Positions 36,519 through 45,505 of a DNA stretch of 64,000 nucleotides are shown here, one piece after another. How positions within the stretch are numbered: position 1 is the stretch's first letter; each line of letters opens with the position of its first letter. The stretch covers positions 868,001-932,000 of the forward strand of contig OY969900.1 in assembly GCA_963704475.1 (NCBI GenBank). Direction: 5' to 3'. Both the position numbers and the translations under genes were made by a program. The notes under the pieces are model-generated. The model saw only the letters and a list, made by a program, of their open reading frames with translations. It was not told the DNA's origin and did no database searches. Source of the DNA: UBA9655 sp963704475 (lineage in GTDB: Bacteria > Pseudomonadota > Alphaproteobacteria > UBA9655).

Positions 36519-37426
36519 GAAGCATCCTCTATCATCCATTGAATGAGTTGGGCATAAGGCATGCCCTCATGAGCCATAATTGCAGGCACAAAGGAGGTAG
36601 GTGTTAACCCAGGCTGTGTGTTGGTTTCAAGATAGTATAATTTGCCCGGCGTGTTTTGGGTGTCATCATATCTAAAATCTGAACGCGTAATACCCCGACA
36701 TTCTAAAACCGTATGAGCCTTTTCTGCCCAATCCAAAACTTGAGCATGAGTTTGGCTGTCAAGAGGCGCAGGCACCACACGCGTGGATTTCCCCTTCGTA
36801 TACTTGGCCTCATAATCAACAAAGGCCCCGAGCGGAGAAATTTCAATCGTTCCCTTTGCCTTTCCACCCAGCACAGCAACTTGAATTTCACGTCCAGGAA
36901 TATACCGTTCCACCAACACATCGTTGTCAAAAGGCCAGGTTTTTGGGTCAGGAAGCGGTGTGTGATCATCTAGAATAACATGCACCCCTAAACTGGACCC
37001 TTCCCCAATAGGCTTAATCACATAGGGAGGCTGCATAATCCGCCCAGCGCATACATCTTCTAACTTCGCAACTTGCCCTTCAGGAACACGAATATCTACA
37101 CTCTGACATAGTTTCCGCGCCACAACCTTGTTCATAGCAAGGGCGGAGCCTAAAACACCTGAATTGGAGTAAGGAATACCAATCATTTCCAAAATACCTT
37201 GAACACACCCATCTTCTCCCCACCTCCCATGGAGAACATTAAGAACGACATCGGGTTTATGGATTTCCAACGCATTCACTAATGTTTTTATATCACGTGT
37301 CACATCAAAAGGAATGGCCTCATGATTTAATTCTTGAAGGGCTTTGACAATACCTTGACCACTAGAGAGAGACACCTCTCGTTCTACTGAAAAACCACCC
37401 ATTAACACCATTACTTTTTTTTTCAT
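36506..37426 (-). CDS. ddl: D-alanine--D-alanine ligase
   Basis: 306 residues. ATP-grasp enzyme making the D-Ala-D-Ala end of peptidoglycan precursors. VLMGGFSVEREVSLSSG is the N-terminal signature, GEGSSLGVHVI the small loop and YLETNTQPGLTPTSFVPA the Mg-binding C-terminal motif. murB/murC, which normally precede it, are absent; dnaX and SRP RNA lie upstream on the opposite strand. Presence implies a peptidoglycan wall. Confidence 0.97.
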   Translation of the reverse strand: MKKKVMVLMGGFSVEREVSLSSGQGIVKALQELNHEAIPFDVTRDIKTLVNALEIHKPDVVLNVLHGRWGEDGCVQGILEMIGIPYSNSGVLGSALAMNKVVARKLCQSVDIRVPEGQVAKLEDVCAGRIMQPPYVIKPIGEGSSLGVHVILDDHTPLPDPKTWPFDNDVLVERYIPGREIQVAVLGGKAKGTIEISPLGAFVDYEAKYTKGKSTRVVPAPLDSQTHAQVLDWAEKAHTVLECRGITRSDFRYDDTQNTPGKLYYLETNTQPGLTPTSFVPAIMAHEGMPYAQLIQWMIEDASCQR

Positions 37427-37565
37427 TGTTTATATACCCTCAAGTTTCAATTATTTTAAGATACCTAGCATAAATGTCCTAAAGAATTCAAGAAAATGTG
37501 CACTGAATAAGCATACTCTGCACTTCCCTCTTGTCTTTCCCCCCTCTTTGTTTGCTATAAGGAAG

Positions 37566-37670
37566 GGGAGGAGTTGGCCTCACGGACGTATGTACTTTAT
37601 AAACTCGGTCAGGTTCGGAAGAAAGCAGCCGTCATAAAGCGTGTACGGGTCATGGGTGCTGGCTCCTCAC
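37566..37670 (+). ncRNA. ffs: signal recognition particle 4.5S RNA
   Basis: About 105 nt. The core GGTCAGGTTCGGAAGAAAGC then AGCCG matches the conserved SRP RNA tetraloop and symmetric-loop region that binds Ffh, and the closing stem GAGGAG...CTCCTC pairs its ends, with TTGGC/GCTGG inside. It lies about 95 bp before dnaX, the standard alphaproteobacterial location. The ends are estimated from the stem. Confidence 0.88.
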
Positions 37671-37763
37671 TTATGGAGTGATTAGAGGTTAGTGATTAGA
37701 AATTAAAAACTTTTTTCTAATGACTATTTAATCTAATGACTAAATACTGATCCGGAGGATCCT

Positions 37764-39059
37764 ATGGAAGATTACCTTGTGCTTGCACGGAAATATCGCC
37801 CATTAAAATTAAGTCAAATGATCGGGCAAGATTTCTTGGTGGAAACCTTAAAGCGTGGCATTGAAGGAGGGCGGCTTGGACATGCCTTTATCTTGACGGG
37901 TATTCGTGGAACAGGAAAAACCACAACAGCGCGTATTATTGCCCGTGCGTTAAATTGCGAGAAAGGTCCAACGCCTGAGCCATGTGGAACTTGCTCTTCG
38001 TGTACCAGCCTCGCTCACGATCGATCGATCGATGTCATTGAAATTGATGCGGCAAGCCGAACAAGTGTAGATGACATGCGAGAAATTATCGAGGCATCGC
38101 GCTACAAAGCCGCAGCCGCGCGGTATAAAATATACATTATAGATGAAGTTCATATGCTATCTAAAAGTGCTTTCAATGCACTTTTAAAAACCTTGGAAGA
38201 ACCCCCCTCTCACGTAAAATTTATTTTTGCCACCACAGAAATTCATAAAGTTCCGGCAACGATTTTATCAAGGTGTGTCCGTTTTGACCTCAAGCGCATT
38301 GAAAGTCCAGCGCTTGCCAGTTATTTTAAAATGATTTGCGGGGAAGAAAATGTTGCTGTGGAAGATGACGCTCTCGCCCTTATAGCAAAAGCAGCGGAAG
38401 GATCTGTCCGGGATGGTCTTTCTCTCCTTGACCAAGCCATGACCTATGGTCAAGGCCACGTTACAGCTGAACAGGTTCGTCACATGTTAGGGCTTTCCAA
38501 CCATGGCACCCTGTTAGAGTTGTTTTACATCTTGATGGAAGGAAAATGCCTGGAAGCTCTTGAAAACGTACGTGCTTTGTATCAGGGGGGAGCGGACCCC
38601 CTCCGTCTTCTTGAAGATTTATTGGACTTAACCCATTGGCTACAGTGTTTAAAAATCAATCCAACGCTGGCTGAAGACATCACTCTAACCCCAGAAAAAC
38701 GACAAAAGGGTATAGAACTTGCAAAATCCTTATCCATTCCAACGTTAACGCGCGTATGGCAAATCCTTCTAAAAGGATTTGAGGAACTTAAAAAAGCCCC
38801 TTCTCCGCAACACGCCTTTGAGGTCCTTGTGATTCGTTTAACACATTTCACACCGCTTCCCTCACTTCATGACCTTTTTCAAGAGGAGCTTCGCCCTAAA
38901 ACAATTGCAATTTCTGATCAAGTAAGGCACCCTGTGTTGCATGAAACTCACCGAAAAGAGGATAAAAACCCTCGTGATGAGGTTTTGAAGGCACCTCTTG
39001 TAAAATTATTGGTGGACGCTTTTCCTGAAACAACACTGATGAAAATCGAAGATAGATAG
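37764..39059 (+). CDS. dnaX: DNA polymerase III subunit gamma/tau, short form
   Basis: 431 residues. Clamp-loader ATPase: Walker A GIRGTGKTTTA near residue 46, a four-Cys zinc cluster CEKGPTPEPCGTCSSC, Walker B IIDEVHMLSKSAFNALLKTL and sensor TTEIHKVPATILSRC. Domain III is present. The long proline-rich linker and alpha-binding domain V typical of tau are largely missing; only a short tail ending VDAFPETTLMKIEDR remains. This makes the product gamma-like. ybaB follows after 10 bases. Confidence 0.95.
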   Translation: MEDYLVLARKYRPLKLSQMIGQDFLVETLKRGIEGGRLGHAFILTGIRGTGKTTTARIIARALNCEKGPTPEPCGTCSSCTSLAHDRSIDVIEIDAASRTSVDDMREIIEASRYKAAAARYKIYIIDEVHMLSKSAFNALLKTLEEPPSHVKFIFATTEIHKVPATILSRCVRFDLKRIESPALASYFKMICGEENVAVEDDALALIAKAAEGSVRDGLSLLDQAMTYGQGHVTAEQVRHMLGLSNHGTLLELFYILMEGKCLEALENVRALYQGGADPLRLLEDLLDLTHWLQCLKINPTLAEDITLTPEKRQKGIELAKSLSIPTLTRVWQILLKGFEELKKAPSPQHAFEVLVIRLTHFTPLPSLHDLFQEELRPKTIAISDQVRHPVLHETHRKEDKNPRDEVLKAPLVKLLVDAFPETTLMKIEDR

Positions 39060-39069
39060 GAGAAAAACA

Positions 39070-39396
39070 ATGTTTGGTAACATGGGAGAAATGGTCAAAA
39101 AAGTGCAGAAAATGCAAAACCAAATGGCCGAAGCTCAAAAAAAGCTGGAAACTATTGACGTAGAAGGAACCTCAGGGGGAGGGCTCATCAAAGTAACCGC
39201 AAATGGGAAAGGAACCATTAAGGGGATAAAAATTGATCCTACCTTATTAGATCCTGCCGAAGTTGAGGTTTTAGAGGATCTTGTCGTCGCCGCATTGCTA
39301 GACACGCAAACGAAAGTGGAAGAGAAATCCGCAGAAGAAATGGGTAAAGTAACCGGAGGTCTCAAACTTCCTGGCGGGATGAAGTTGCCGTTTTGA
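39070..39396 (+). CDS. ybaB: YbaB/EbfC nucleoid-associated protein
   Basis: 108 residues. It opens with the coiled coil MVKKVQKMQNQMAEAQKKL and contains the family signature VTANGKGTIKGIKIDP and GGLKLPGGMKLPF. It is a DNA-binding dimer conserved between dnaX and recR. GGAGA precedes the start. The normal ybaB-recR adjacency is interrupted here by the hicAB remnants. Confidence 0.96.
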   Translation: MFGNMGEMVKKVQKMQNQMAEAQKKLETIDVEGTSGGGLIKVTANGKGTIKGIKIDPTLLDPAEVEVLEDLVVAALLDTQTKVEEKSAEEMGKVTGGLKLPGGMKLPF

Positions 39397-39435
39397 TGCC
39401 CTTGACATTGGTGTCATATATGGTACCATTTTTAG

Positions 39436-39771
39436 GTGAGTAGGTTTGAAAAGCTCCTCTTCTCTATGAAGAAGAACCCAAAGGGAGACTGGTGCATTGA
39501 AGACCTTAAGAAAATTGCGCAAGCATTTCATACCACTTATCAATCAAGTGGCAGACAAAACTGGGTTGCTTCGTCGCCTTCGGCTCCTCGCAATGACGCC
39601 AATTTACGTCATTGCGAGCGAAGCGAAGCAATCCAGAATATCCACCTATTGAATGCGAAATGGTATCAGATCCAGTTTAGGCAACCGGGGAGTAGTCATG
39701 TAATTTTTCGTACAGACACTGGAAAAAAGTTAACGGTTCCTGTGCGTAAACCAATTAAACCCATTTATTAA
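39436..39771 (+). pseudogene. HicA-type toxin with in-frame 137-bp repeat insertion
   Basis: GTG-start frame of 111 residues. It starts FEKLLFSMKKNPKGDWCIED and resumes with FRQPGSSHVIFRTDTGKKLT then VPVRKPIKPIY, which together read as a HicA-fold mRNA interferase including the catalytic SH. Between them, after AQAFH, about 46 residues (TTYQSSGRQNWVASS...CERSEAIQNIHLLNAKWYQ) are encoded by a palindromic repeat at 39530-39666. The frame is kept. The C-terminus stops at KPIKPIY, but shifting one base reads on as KNVHDIDRDPRKTL up to the hicB ATG, so the end is probably also frameshifted. A toxin with a loop this size may be inactive. Confidence 0.75.
39530..39666. repeat. 137-bp MITE-like palindromic element, copy 1
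   Basis: It starts ATACCACTT and ends AAATGGTAT, an imperfect terminal inverted repeat. The interior is a strong palindrome (TTGCTTCGTC...GCAATGACG paired with CGTCATTGCGAGC...GAAGCAA). Copy 2 at 51355-51491 has the same length and differs at one base that I can see. Located inside the hicA reading frame. Confidence 0.9.
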
Positions 39772-39811
39772 AAATGTTCATGACATTGATCGAGACCCAA
39801 GGAAAACACTG

Positions 39812-40162
39812 ATGACAGATGAACTCCCTTATGCAACTTTGATTCGTCCTTTAACACGTGAGGAAGGAGAAGGATATTTAGCTGAGTTTCCTGACCTTCC
39901 AGAATGTTATGGAGATGGTGCAACACCCGAGAAAGCTTTAAAAGAAGCGGAAAGTGCCCTAATATCTTGGGTTAGAACAGCAAAAGAATTTGGTGATCCT
40001 GTACCATTACCTAAACAAGGCTACAGCGGCCAATGGAGAGTGCGTGTTCCCAAAAGCTTGCATGCAGAGTGAGCCTACCGAGCAAAGCATGAAGGTGTCA
40101 GTCTTAATACTCTCGTCACAACCATTCTTGCTCAATATGTTGGGCACTTTCCGAATAGTTAG
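39812..40162 (+). pseudogene. HicB antitoxin split by nonsense codon
   Basis: The first 86 residues carry the HicB RNase-H-like core (GYLAEFPDLPECYGDGATPE, then KALKEAESALISW) and run to VPKSLHAE, where a TGA at 40070-40072 ends the frame. The same frame continues as AYRAKHEGVSLNTLVTTILA then QYVGH to 40162, exactly the ribbon-helix-helix DNA-binding tail. One base change (TTA or CTG-type Leu to TGA) would restore LHAEL. A fragment of 86 residues could still bind toxin but not DNA. Confidence 0.85.
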
Positions 40163-40176
40163 AAAATCATGCACTC

Positions 40177-40773
40177 ATGATTAGCCCCGAACTCAAAACC
40201 CTTATCCACTTATTCTCGAAGCTTCCCGGGCTAGGGCCGCGCTCCGGAAAGCGCATTGCGTTGCATTTGCTCCATCACCGTACAACCACCTTACCTGCAC
40301 TCACAGAATCTTTGAAAGAGGTAAGCATAAAGGTAACGGAATGTTCTATTTGCGGTAACCTGGATTCAAACGATCCGTGTGCTTTGTGCCAAGATTCGCG
40401 TCGCGATTCATCCCTTATTTGCGTGTGTGAAAGTGTGGCAGATTTATGGGCGCTTGAGCGAACATCTTCTTATAAGGGCCATTACCATGTTCTGAAAGGT
40501 GTGCTCTCTGCTCTTGATGGCGTAGGGCCGGAAGATTTGAGATTTTCTTCTCTCTTTAAGAGATGCCGAACAGGAAAAATCCAAGAGGTTATTCTAGCCC
40601 TCAATGCCACCGTTGAAGGACAAACAACGAGCCATTACCTTACTGAGCGCCTCAAAGAATTAGGAATTTCCCAAATCTCGAGTCTTGCGCGTGGGGTTCC
40701 TATAGGGGGTGAGCTGGATTATCTTGATGAAGGAACACTCTCGACAGCTTTGCTTTCCCGACGCATGATATAA
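40177..40773 (+). CDS. recR: recombination mediator protein RecR
   Basis: 198 residues. Helix-hairpin-helix KLPGLGPRSGKRIALHLL near residue 15, the four-Cys zinc finger CSICGNLDSNDPCALCQD near 56-73, a Toprim domain starting ICVCESVADLWALE, and the end LARGVPIGGELDYLDEGTLS. It works with RecF/RecO in gap repair. It normally follows ybaB directly; the insertion of a hicAB pair explains the 780-bp gap. Confidence 0.96.
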   Translation: MISPELKTLIHLFSKLPGLGPRSGKRIALHLLHHRTTTLPALTESLKEVSIKVTECSICGNLDSNDPCALCQDSRRDSSLICVCESVADLWALERTSSYKGHYHVLKGVLSALDGVGPEDLRFSSLFKRCRTGKIQEVILALNATVEGQTTSHYLTERLKELGISQISSLARGVPIGGELDYLDEGTLSTALLSRRMI

Positions 40774-40794
40774 TAATAACAAAGGACTCAAGTC

Positions 40795-41448
40795 ATGACT
40801 TTTGCAATAATCAATATCACAGATCTTGGAATCCTTTTGATCATCGGCCTCTCTGTCATGGTCGGAATCTTAAGGGGTGCAACACGAGAAATCCTCGGTA
40901 TTGCAGGGTGGGTTGGGGCTTTTGCCACCGTTTTTTATGGGTTTCCTCTCTTACGTCCTCTGGGGCGCCACTATATTCATAACCCAATGATGAGTGATGC
41001 CGCTGTAGGTGGCTTGCTGTTTATTATCTCTCTTGCTGTCTTCATTGTGGTGAGTCGTAATATTTCCTTACGGGTTAAAGGAAGTCTTTTAAGTGGTCTT
41101 GACCGATCCTTAGGCCTTGTTTTTGGTTTTATAAGAGGCCTCTTCATCGTTTGTCTTATCTACCTTGCTGCGGGTTTATTTTATCTCCCCCATCCTCTCC
41201 CAGACTCTGTTCGGCAGGCTCGCTTTATTTCTTGGGTTGCTCAAGGAGCTGATACCCTGAAAGGGATAGTTCCCACCACTTATCTTCCTCCCTCCCTTTC
41301 TTCTTTAAAAGAGAATGCCGAAGTAAAGAATTTAACTGAAAATATTCATGAAGACATAGTCAAAAACCTTTCGACTCTTAATCCAATATCAAAAGTAAAA
41401 AACGTGGATCAGCTTATCGAAAAGAATGACACTTCGGCTAAAAAATAA
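40795..41448 (+). CDS. cvpA: CvpA-family membrane protein
   Basis: 217 residues, four predicted transmembrane segments in the first 150 residues. The family motif GILRGATREILGIAGWVGAF is near 22-41 and GLDRSLGLVFGFIRGLFIV near 100. The C-terminal 60 residues are hydrophilic. CvpA proteins are envelope-homeostasis factors first found through colicin V export. The end overlaps the next gene by 23 bases. Confidence 0.87.
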   Translation: MTFAIINITDLGILLIIGLSVMVGILRGATREILGIAGWVGAFATVFYGFPLLRPLGRHYIHNPMMSDAAVGGLLFIISLAVFIVVSRNISLRVKGSLLSGLDRSLGLVFGFIRGLFIVCLIYLAAGLFYLPHPLPDSVRQARFISWVAQGADTLKGIVPTTYLPPSLSSLKENAEVKNLTENIHEDIVKNLSTLNPISKVKNVDQLIEKNDTSAKK

Positions 41449-42133
41449 AATTGCCCTTATAACGGGTGCTTCTCGTGGGATCGGCGCCGCGGTTGCTAAA
41501 CGCTTTGCCCTTGAGGGAGCACAGGTTATTCTTGTAGCCCGCTCTTTAGGTGATCTTGAGAGCGTGGATGATGAGATCCAAAAGACATCCCCCCCTGCTC
41601 TTCTCGTTCCCTTCGACCTCACTGACCTTCCGCGCCTTGAGGACCTTGCCCACTCAATTGCCGAGCGTTTTGGGAGATTGGATATTCTCGTAGGCAATGC
41701 GGCTATCCTCGGAAGTCTTACCCCTCTCACTCATACATCCCCTAGCGTTTGGCATCAGGTAATTACAACTAATCTTCATGCGAATTGGCACCTTTTGAAA
41801 GCGTGTGAACCTCTTTTGTTCAAGTCAGAGGCTGCACGTCTTATATTTGTAACAAGTGATGTTGCTCAAGAGGCCACTCCCTATTGGGGGGCCTATGCAG
41901 TCAGTAAATCTGCGCTTGAAACAATGACAAAAACTTATGCAGCGGAAATAGCTCATAAAGGATTTAAAGTAAACCTTATCGACCCGGGCTCTGTACGCAC
42001 AGATATGTACGCACACGCCATGCCAGGGAAAGATCTGTCGTCTCTCCCCTCTCCTAAGGATATTACAGAAGAATTCGTTTGCCTTGCTGAATCCTCATGG
42101 AACAAGAACGGAGAAATCGTCAGACTTCTTTGA
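41426..42133 (+). CDS. short-chain dehydrogenase/reductase
   Basis: 235 residues. NAD(P) motif ITGASRGIGAAVAKRFALEG at residue 12, structural LVGNAAIL, catalytic Ser in FVTSDVAQE and YAVSKSALE carrying Tyr and Lys, then IDPGSVRTDMYAHAMPG. It resembles the YciK-like oxidoreductase group that sits near cvpA in some relatives. Substrate unknown. The start inside cvpA suggests coupling. Confidence 0.88.
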   Translation: MTLRLKNKIALITGASRGIGAAVAKRFALEGAQVILVARSLGDLESVDDEIQKTSPPALLVPFDLTDLPRLEDLAHSIAERFGRLDILVGNAAILGSLTPLTHTSPSVWHQVITTNLHANWHLLKACEPLLFKSEAARLIFVTSDVAQEATPYWGAYAVSKSALETMTKTYAAEIAHKGFKVNLIDPGSVRTDMYAHAMPGKDLSSLPSPKDITEEFVCLAESSWNKNGEIVRLL

Positions 42134-42158
42134 CTTTACATTTTTATTTTAAGGAACC

Positions 42159-43472
42159 CTATATCGAATTACGACGACTTTTGTGACGCGGGAATGTCTC
42201 TGGAATAAAAGGCGTAAGCAAAAGAGCTAGCACCAGACTCAAGAGAACACTTGTCAAAGCAAATTGGTAGGCAGAAACATCATAGTAAGGAACTCCGTTC
42301 ACCATAACTCCCCCCCACGTTAAGTGTAATAACCGTCCAACAAGAGGCTGCATAAGAAGGCCAAAGATCATCACAAGCATATTGGTAAAACTCGTCACCG
42401 TTCCATTGCTTGATTGAGGTGTTAATTGGCAAACAGAGGCAAAAATAAGAGGCTGTGATGAAAAAGAAACACCTGCTGCAAAAAGAAGACCATACATGGC
42501 TAATAATGGGACATCTGGCATATAGATAATGAATCCATAACATAGAATAGAAGACAGCGCGCCAATCATCATCGGAATTTTTCGAAGTTTAAAATAATCA
42601 GAAATAATAGCAATAAGAGGAGAGCCAACCCCCACTCCAATGTAAAACATTGTTGTTATAGACCCTGCTGTCGCCCGATCAATACCATAAAGCTTTGTTA
42701 AAAAAGAAATGCCCCATAAATCCACAAAGACAAGCATCGGAATATACATCAAAGCCCCATAAAGGCCGAGCACCCAAATACGATAGTCAACCACAATATC
42801 TTTGAGGTGAATAAAAAGTGTTTTTAAGGATAAGGCTCCAGGTGAGATTGACTCGCGCGCCCCTCGGTGGGGTGTATCTCTTACAAAAATCCAAATAGCT
42901 CCTGCAAGAATGACTCCTGGGGGAACGACCACATAAAGCAACGTTTCTCGCCACCCTAACGCATCTATAAAAAGAGCAAGAGGAGCTTGACCAATGGTTG
43001 CACCAATTGTGCCTATAAGCATAATAAGCCCCACAACCAACGCTAATTTTTCAGGCGGAAACCAAAGAGTTCCGAGTTTAACGGCTCCCAAAAAGGCGCA
43101 CGCTGCGCCAACTCCAATAAGTAAACGACCAAAGCATGCCAGATAAAAAGACTCAGAAACGGCAAAAAGACTTGTTCCTAAAATACACAGAATAACTGCC
43201 CCCCGTAAAAGACGGGTGGGTCCAAACTTATCCATGCTTAACCCGGCAGGAATCTGAAGCGTCGAATAAGAAACTAAATAAAAGGCTGATAAAATACCCA
43301 GAGAACAAGCTTCAACAGAAAAATCGCGCATAAGGTCTTCAGCCATGACCCCAGGGAAATTACGAAGAACAAGTTGATATAAATAAAAAAGTGCTGAAAA
43401 ACTCCACACAAACCACGCTTTTGCTTGTGAGGGAGGAGAGGCCTTATGCTCAGACTCTGCATGCATGGTCAT
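42159..43472 (-). CDS. MFS transporter
   Basis: 437 residues from the ATG at 43472 (MTMHAESEHKASPP), which follows AGAGG; the longer frame to 43511 is partly encoded by a palindromic repeat and is rejected. Twelve transmembrane segments. The motif A variant is GLSMDKFGPTRLLRGAVIL between TM2 and TM3. The second half starts VVDYRIWVLGLYGALMYIPM. Similar carriers in intracellular bacteria are thought to import host metabolites; the substrate here is not readable. Confidence 0.88.
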   Translation of the reverse strand: MTMHAESEHKASPPSQAKAWFVWSFSALFYLYQLVLRNFPGVMAEDLMRDFSVEACSLGILSAFYLVSYSTLQIPAGLSMDKFGPTRLLRGAVILCILGTSLFAVSESFYLACFGRLLIGVGAACAFLGAVKLGTLWFPPEKLALVVGLIMLIGTIGATIGQAPLALFIDALGWRETLLYVVVPPGVILAGAIWIFVRDTPHRGARESISPGALSLKTLFIHLKDIVVDYRIWVLGLYGALMYIPMLVFVDLWGISFLTKLYGIDRATAGSITTMFYIGVGVGSPLIAIISDYFKLRKIPMMIGALSSILCYGFIIYMPDVPLLAMYGLLFAAGVSFSSQPLIFASVCQLTPQSSNGTVTSFTNMLVMIFGLLMQPLVGRLLHLTWGGVMVNGVPYYDVSAYQFALTSVLLSLVLALLLTPFIPETFPRHKSRRNSI

Positions 43473-43512
43473 TGTTTTTTCCTCTTTTATGAGTGTTGTC
43501 ATCCCAAACAAC

Positions 43513-43590
43513 TGTCATCCTGAACTTGTTTCAGGACCTCATGCCTTGAGAGCTCATTGTCACGGGGTCCTGAAACAAGTTCAGGATGAT
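43513..43590. repeat. palindromic repeat with 26-bp arms (TGTCATCC family)
   Basis: Left arm TGTCATCCTGAACTTGTTTC then AGGACC; the right arm is its complement with one mismatch, ending GGATGATA at 43590. It lies between pntAA and the MFS gene, where it could also act as a transcript hairpin. Confidence 0.88.
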
Positions 43591-43592
43591 AA

Positions 43593-44705
43593 TTAGGGAA
43601 ACGCTTGAGTTGCTTTGCCCTCCCTTGTCAAAGCAATCGCTTTAATAATCTCATCTTCCCACGGAACTTCAAGGGATCCCTTCTGAACACATATCGTTAA
43701 AAGATGATAGAGATTCCGCGCATAAAGCGCACTGGCATCTGTGGGAATCCGACCAGGCATGTTGGCATAACCAACAATCTTAACACCTTTTTTGTCAACA
43801 ATTTTGCCAAGAACACTACCTTCGCAATTTCCCCCCATTTCAACCGCAAGATCAACAATGACAGAGCCCGGTTTCATCTCATCCACCATATCTGCCAATA
43901 TCAAGCGCGGCGCAGGTTTTCCAGGAATAAGGGCCGTTGAAATGGCAATATCAGTTTTTTGAAGCACTTCTTTTATCTTGGCAGTTTGACGCGCTTTGTA
44001 ATCTTCGCTCATTTCCTTGGCATACCCGCCTGCAACCTCTCCTGATTCTTGAGACTCTACCTCAACAAAGGTTCCGCCTAAGCTTTCCACTTGTTCTTTC
44101 GCAGCGCTCCTCACATCAAAAACGGAAACAATCGCCCCCAATCTTTTTGCTGTCGCAACCGCTTGAAGCCCCGCAACGCCCGCACCTAAAACAAGCACAC
44201 GCGCAGGAGCAATCGTCCCGGCTGCCGTCATCATCATAGGAAAGGCACGCTCAAAAGCGTACGCCGCCTCAATCACGGCCCGATATCCTGCAAGGTTACT
44301 TTGAGACGATAAAACATCCATCCCTTGAGCGCGGGTGATACGAGGAATGCGCTCAAGCGCAAAGGCCGTTATCTTACGCTTCGCATAGGCTTTTGTAAGC
44401 TCTGGATGCGCATGAGGACTCAAAAGCCCTAAAAGAAGGGATTTTTCTGGGAAGAGGCTTACCTCCTCTTCTGTAGGCGCTTGAACTTTTAAAATAACTT
44501 GTGCATTTTTAAGCGTTTCTTCAGGTGTTGCAGTAAGCTGCGCTCCCGCTGTTTTATAAGCGCTGTCAGAAAAATGAGCTCCCTCCCCTGCCTCTTTTTC
44601 GAGACTAATGTGAAAGCCAAGAGCGATCAACTTTTTAACCGTCTCCGGCGTGGCCGCAACCCGCGTTTCATAAGGCCTTTGTTCTTTTAGGACGGCTAAT
44701 TTCAT
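43593..44705 (-). CDS. pntAA: NAD(P) transhydrogenase subunit alpha 1
   Basis: 370 residues, the soluble NAD(H)-binding domain I only. It opens MKLAVLKEQRPYETRVAATP, has the Rossmann motif VLVLGAGVAGLQAVATAKRL near 171-190, then the mobile loop and VIVDLAVEMGGNCEGS. Alanine dehydrogenase is related, but the extended loop GGYAKEMSEDYKARQ is characteristic of PntA. The expected partners pntAB and pntB are not downstream; an MFS gene is. They must be elsewhere, or the gene is an orphan. Confidence 0.92.
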   Translation of the reverse strand: MKLAVLKEQRPYETRVAATPETVKKLIALGFHISLEKEAGEGAHFSDSAYKTAGAQLTATPEETLKNAQVILKVQAPTEEEVSLFPEKSLLLGLLSPHAHPELTKAYAKRKITAFALERIPRITRAQGMDVLSSQSNLAGYRAVIEAAYAFERAFPMMMTAAGTIAPARVLVLGAGVAGLQAVATAKRLGAIVSVFDVRSAAKEQVESLGGTFVEVESQESGEVAGGYAKEMSEDYKARQTAKIKEVLQKTDIAISTALIPGKPAPRLILADMVDEMKPGSVIVDLAVEMGGNCEGSVLGKIVDKKGVKIVGYANMPGRIPTDASALYARNLYHLLTICVQKGSLEVPWEDEIIKAIALTREGKATQAFP

Positions 44706-44917
44706 CCTCTTCTCTCTTCATTAAGTTATTTAGGGACCGACCCTAGCATAGTCACCTCATCTTGTCTTTTGTCTTTTTAAAAAAATTAATAAAATTTATA
44801 TCAAATCATCATAAAATTAACCTTTACGAGAAATCTGCAATGATATAAGAATAAACTTAAGAATGTTAATAAATTGTTAAGAAGTTTAGGAGCGCGCAGG
44901 GGGGCGCCAGAAAAATT
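44706..44917. other. AT-rich divergent intergenic region
   Basis: Separates divergent pntAA and the repeat-protein gene. It is strongly AT-rich (runs such as TTAATAAAATTTATATC), presumably holding both promoters, with a small GC-rich palindrome GGGGCGCC just before the repeat-protein start. No ORF. Confidence 0.35.
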
Positions 44918-45505
44918 ATGAATAAACCGCTTGCCTTTGCTCTTGGTATAACCACTTTAGGCGTCGCAGCTTATGCGGCTGATGGTAGCTTGCGGCATAT
45001 ACTTACCCACATGTCTTTAATGCATATAGAAGGACATATAGAAGGAAAACAAGAATTACCTTCTCTTTCATTGGCAGGTGGAGGAGGCAATGCCTCACCT
45101 CACGCGTCAAGTCACGGAACGAGTACATCTTCTAACAATCGCATGGAAGGTCACTCTGGATCAGCGTTTAACGGAACGAAAACCTTATCGAACAAATCAT
45201 CTTACCATCGTTCAAGTTTTGGCAATATATTTGATAACACCTTGACTTCACGTAATTTTTCAACCTCTGAGACAGCACAATCCCAACAGCTATCACCACC
45301 TTTTGGTAGTCAAAGTGTTGACTCACCCGTTGAACTAAAACAGTTTGCTCTTGTAACTCCACAATCTCATTCTCCTCAGGATTTTTCTTCGAAGAGCGGA
45401 GAGAGTTTTGCTCCAAACCTAGGTCCAAGTAAACAGGCACCTAAAGAACCCAGAGATTTGGAAGAAAAAGTTCGTCGTCTAGTTGAAGCTGATCATGCTC
45501 AAGCT

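Noticed and set aside
42159..43511. Longer start of the MFS protein (MFGMTTLIKEEKTM)
   Set aside because: The extra residues run into the palindromic repeat and lack homology; the ATG at 43472 has its own ribosome site.
43593..44705. Alanine dehydrogenase instead of PntAA
   Set aside because: The loop GGYAKEMSEDYKARQ and the ending typical of transhydrogenase alpha 1 favour PntAA.
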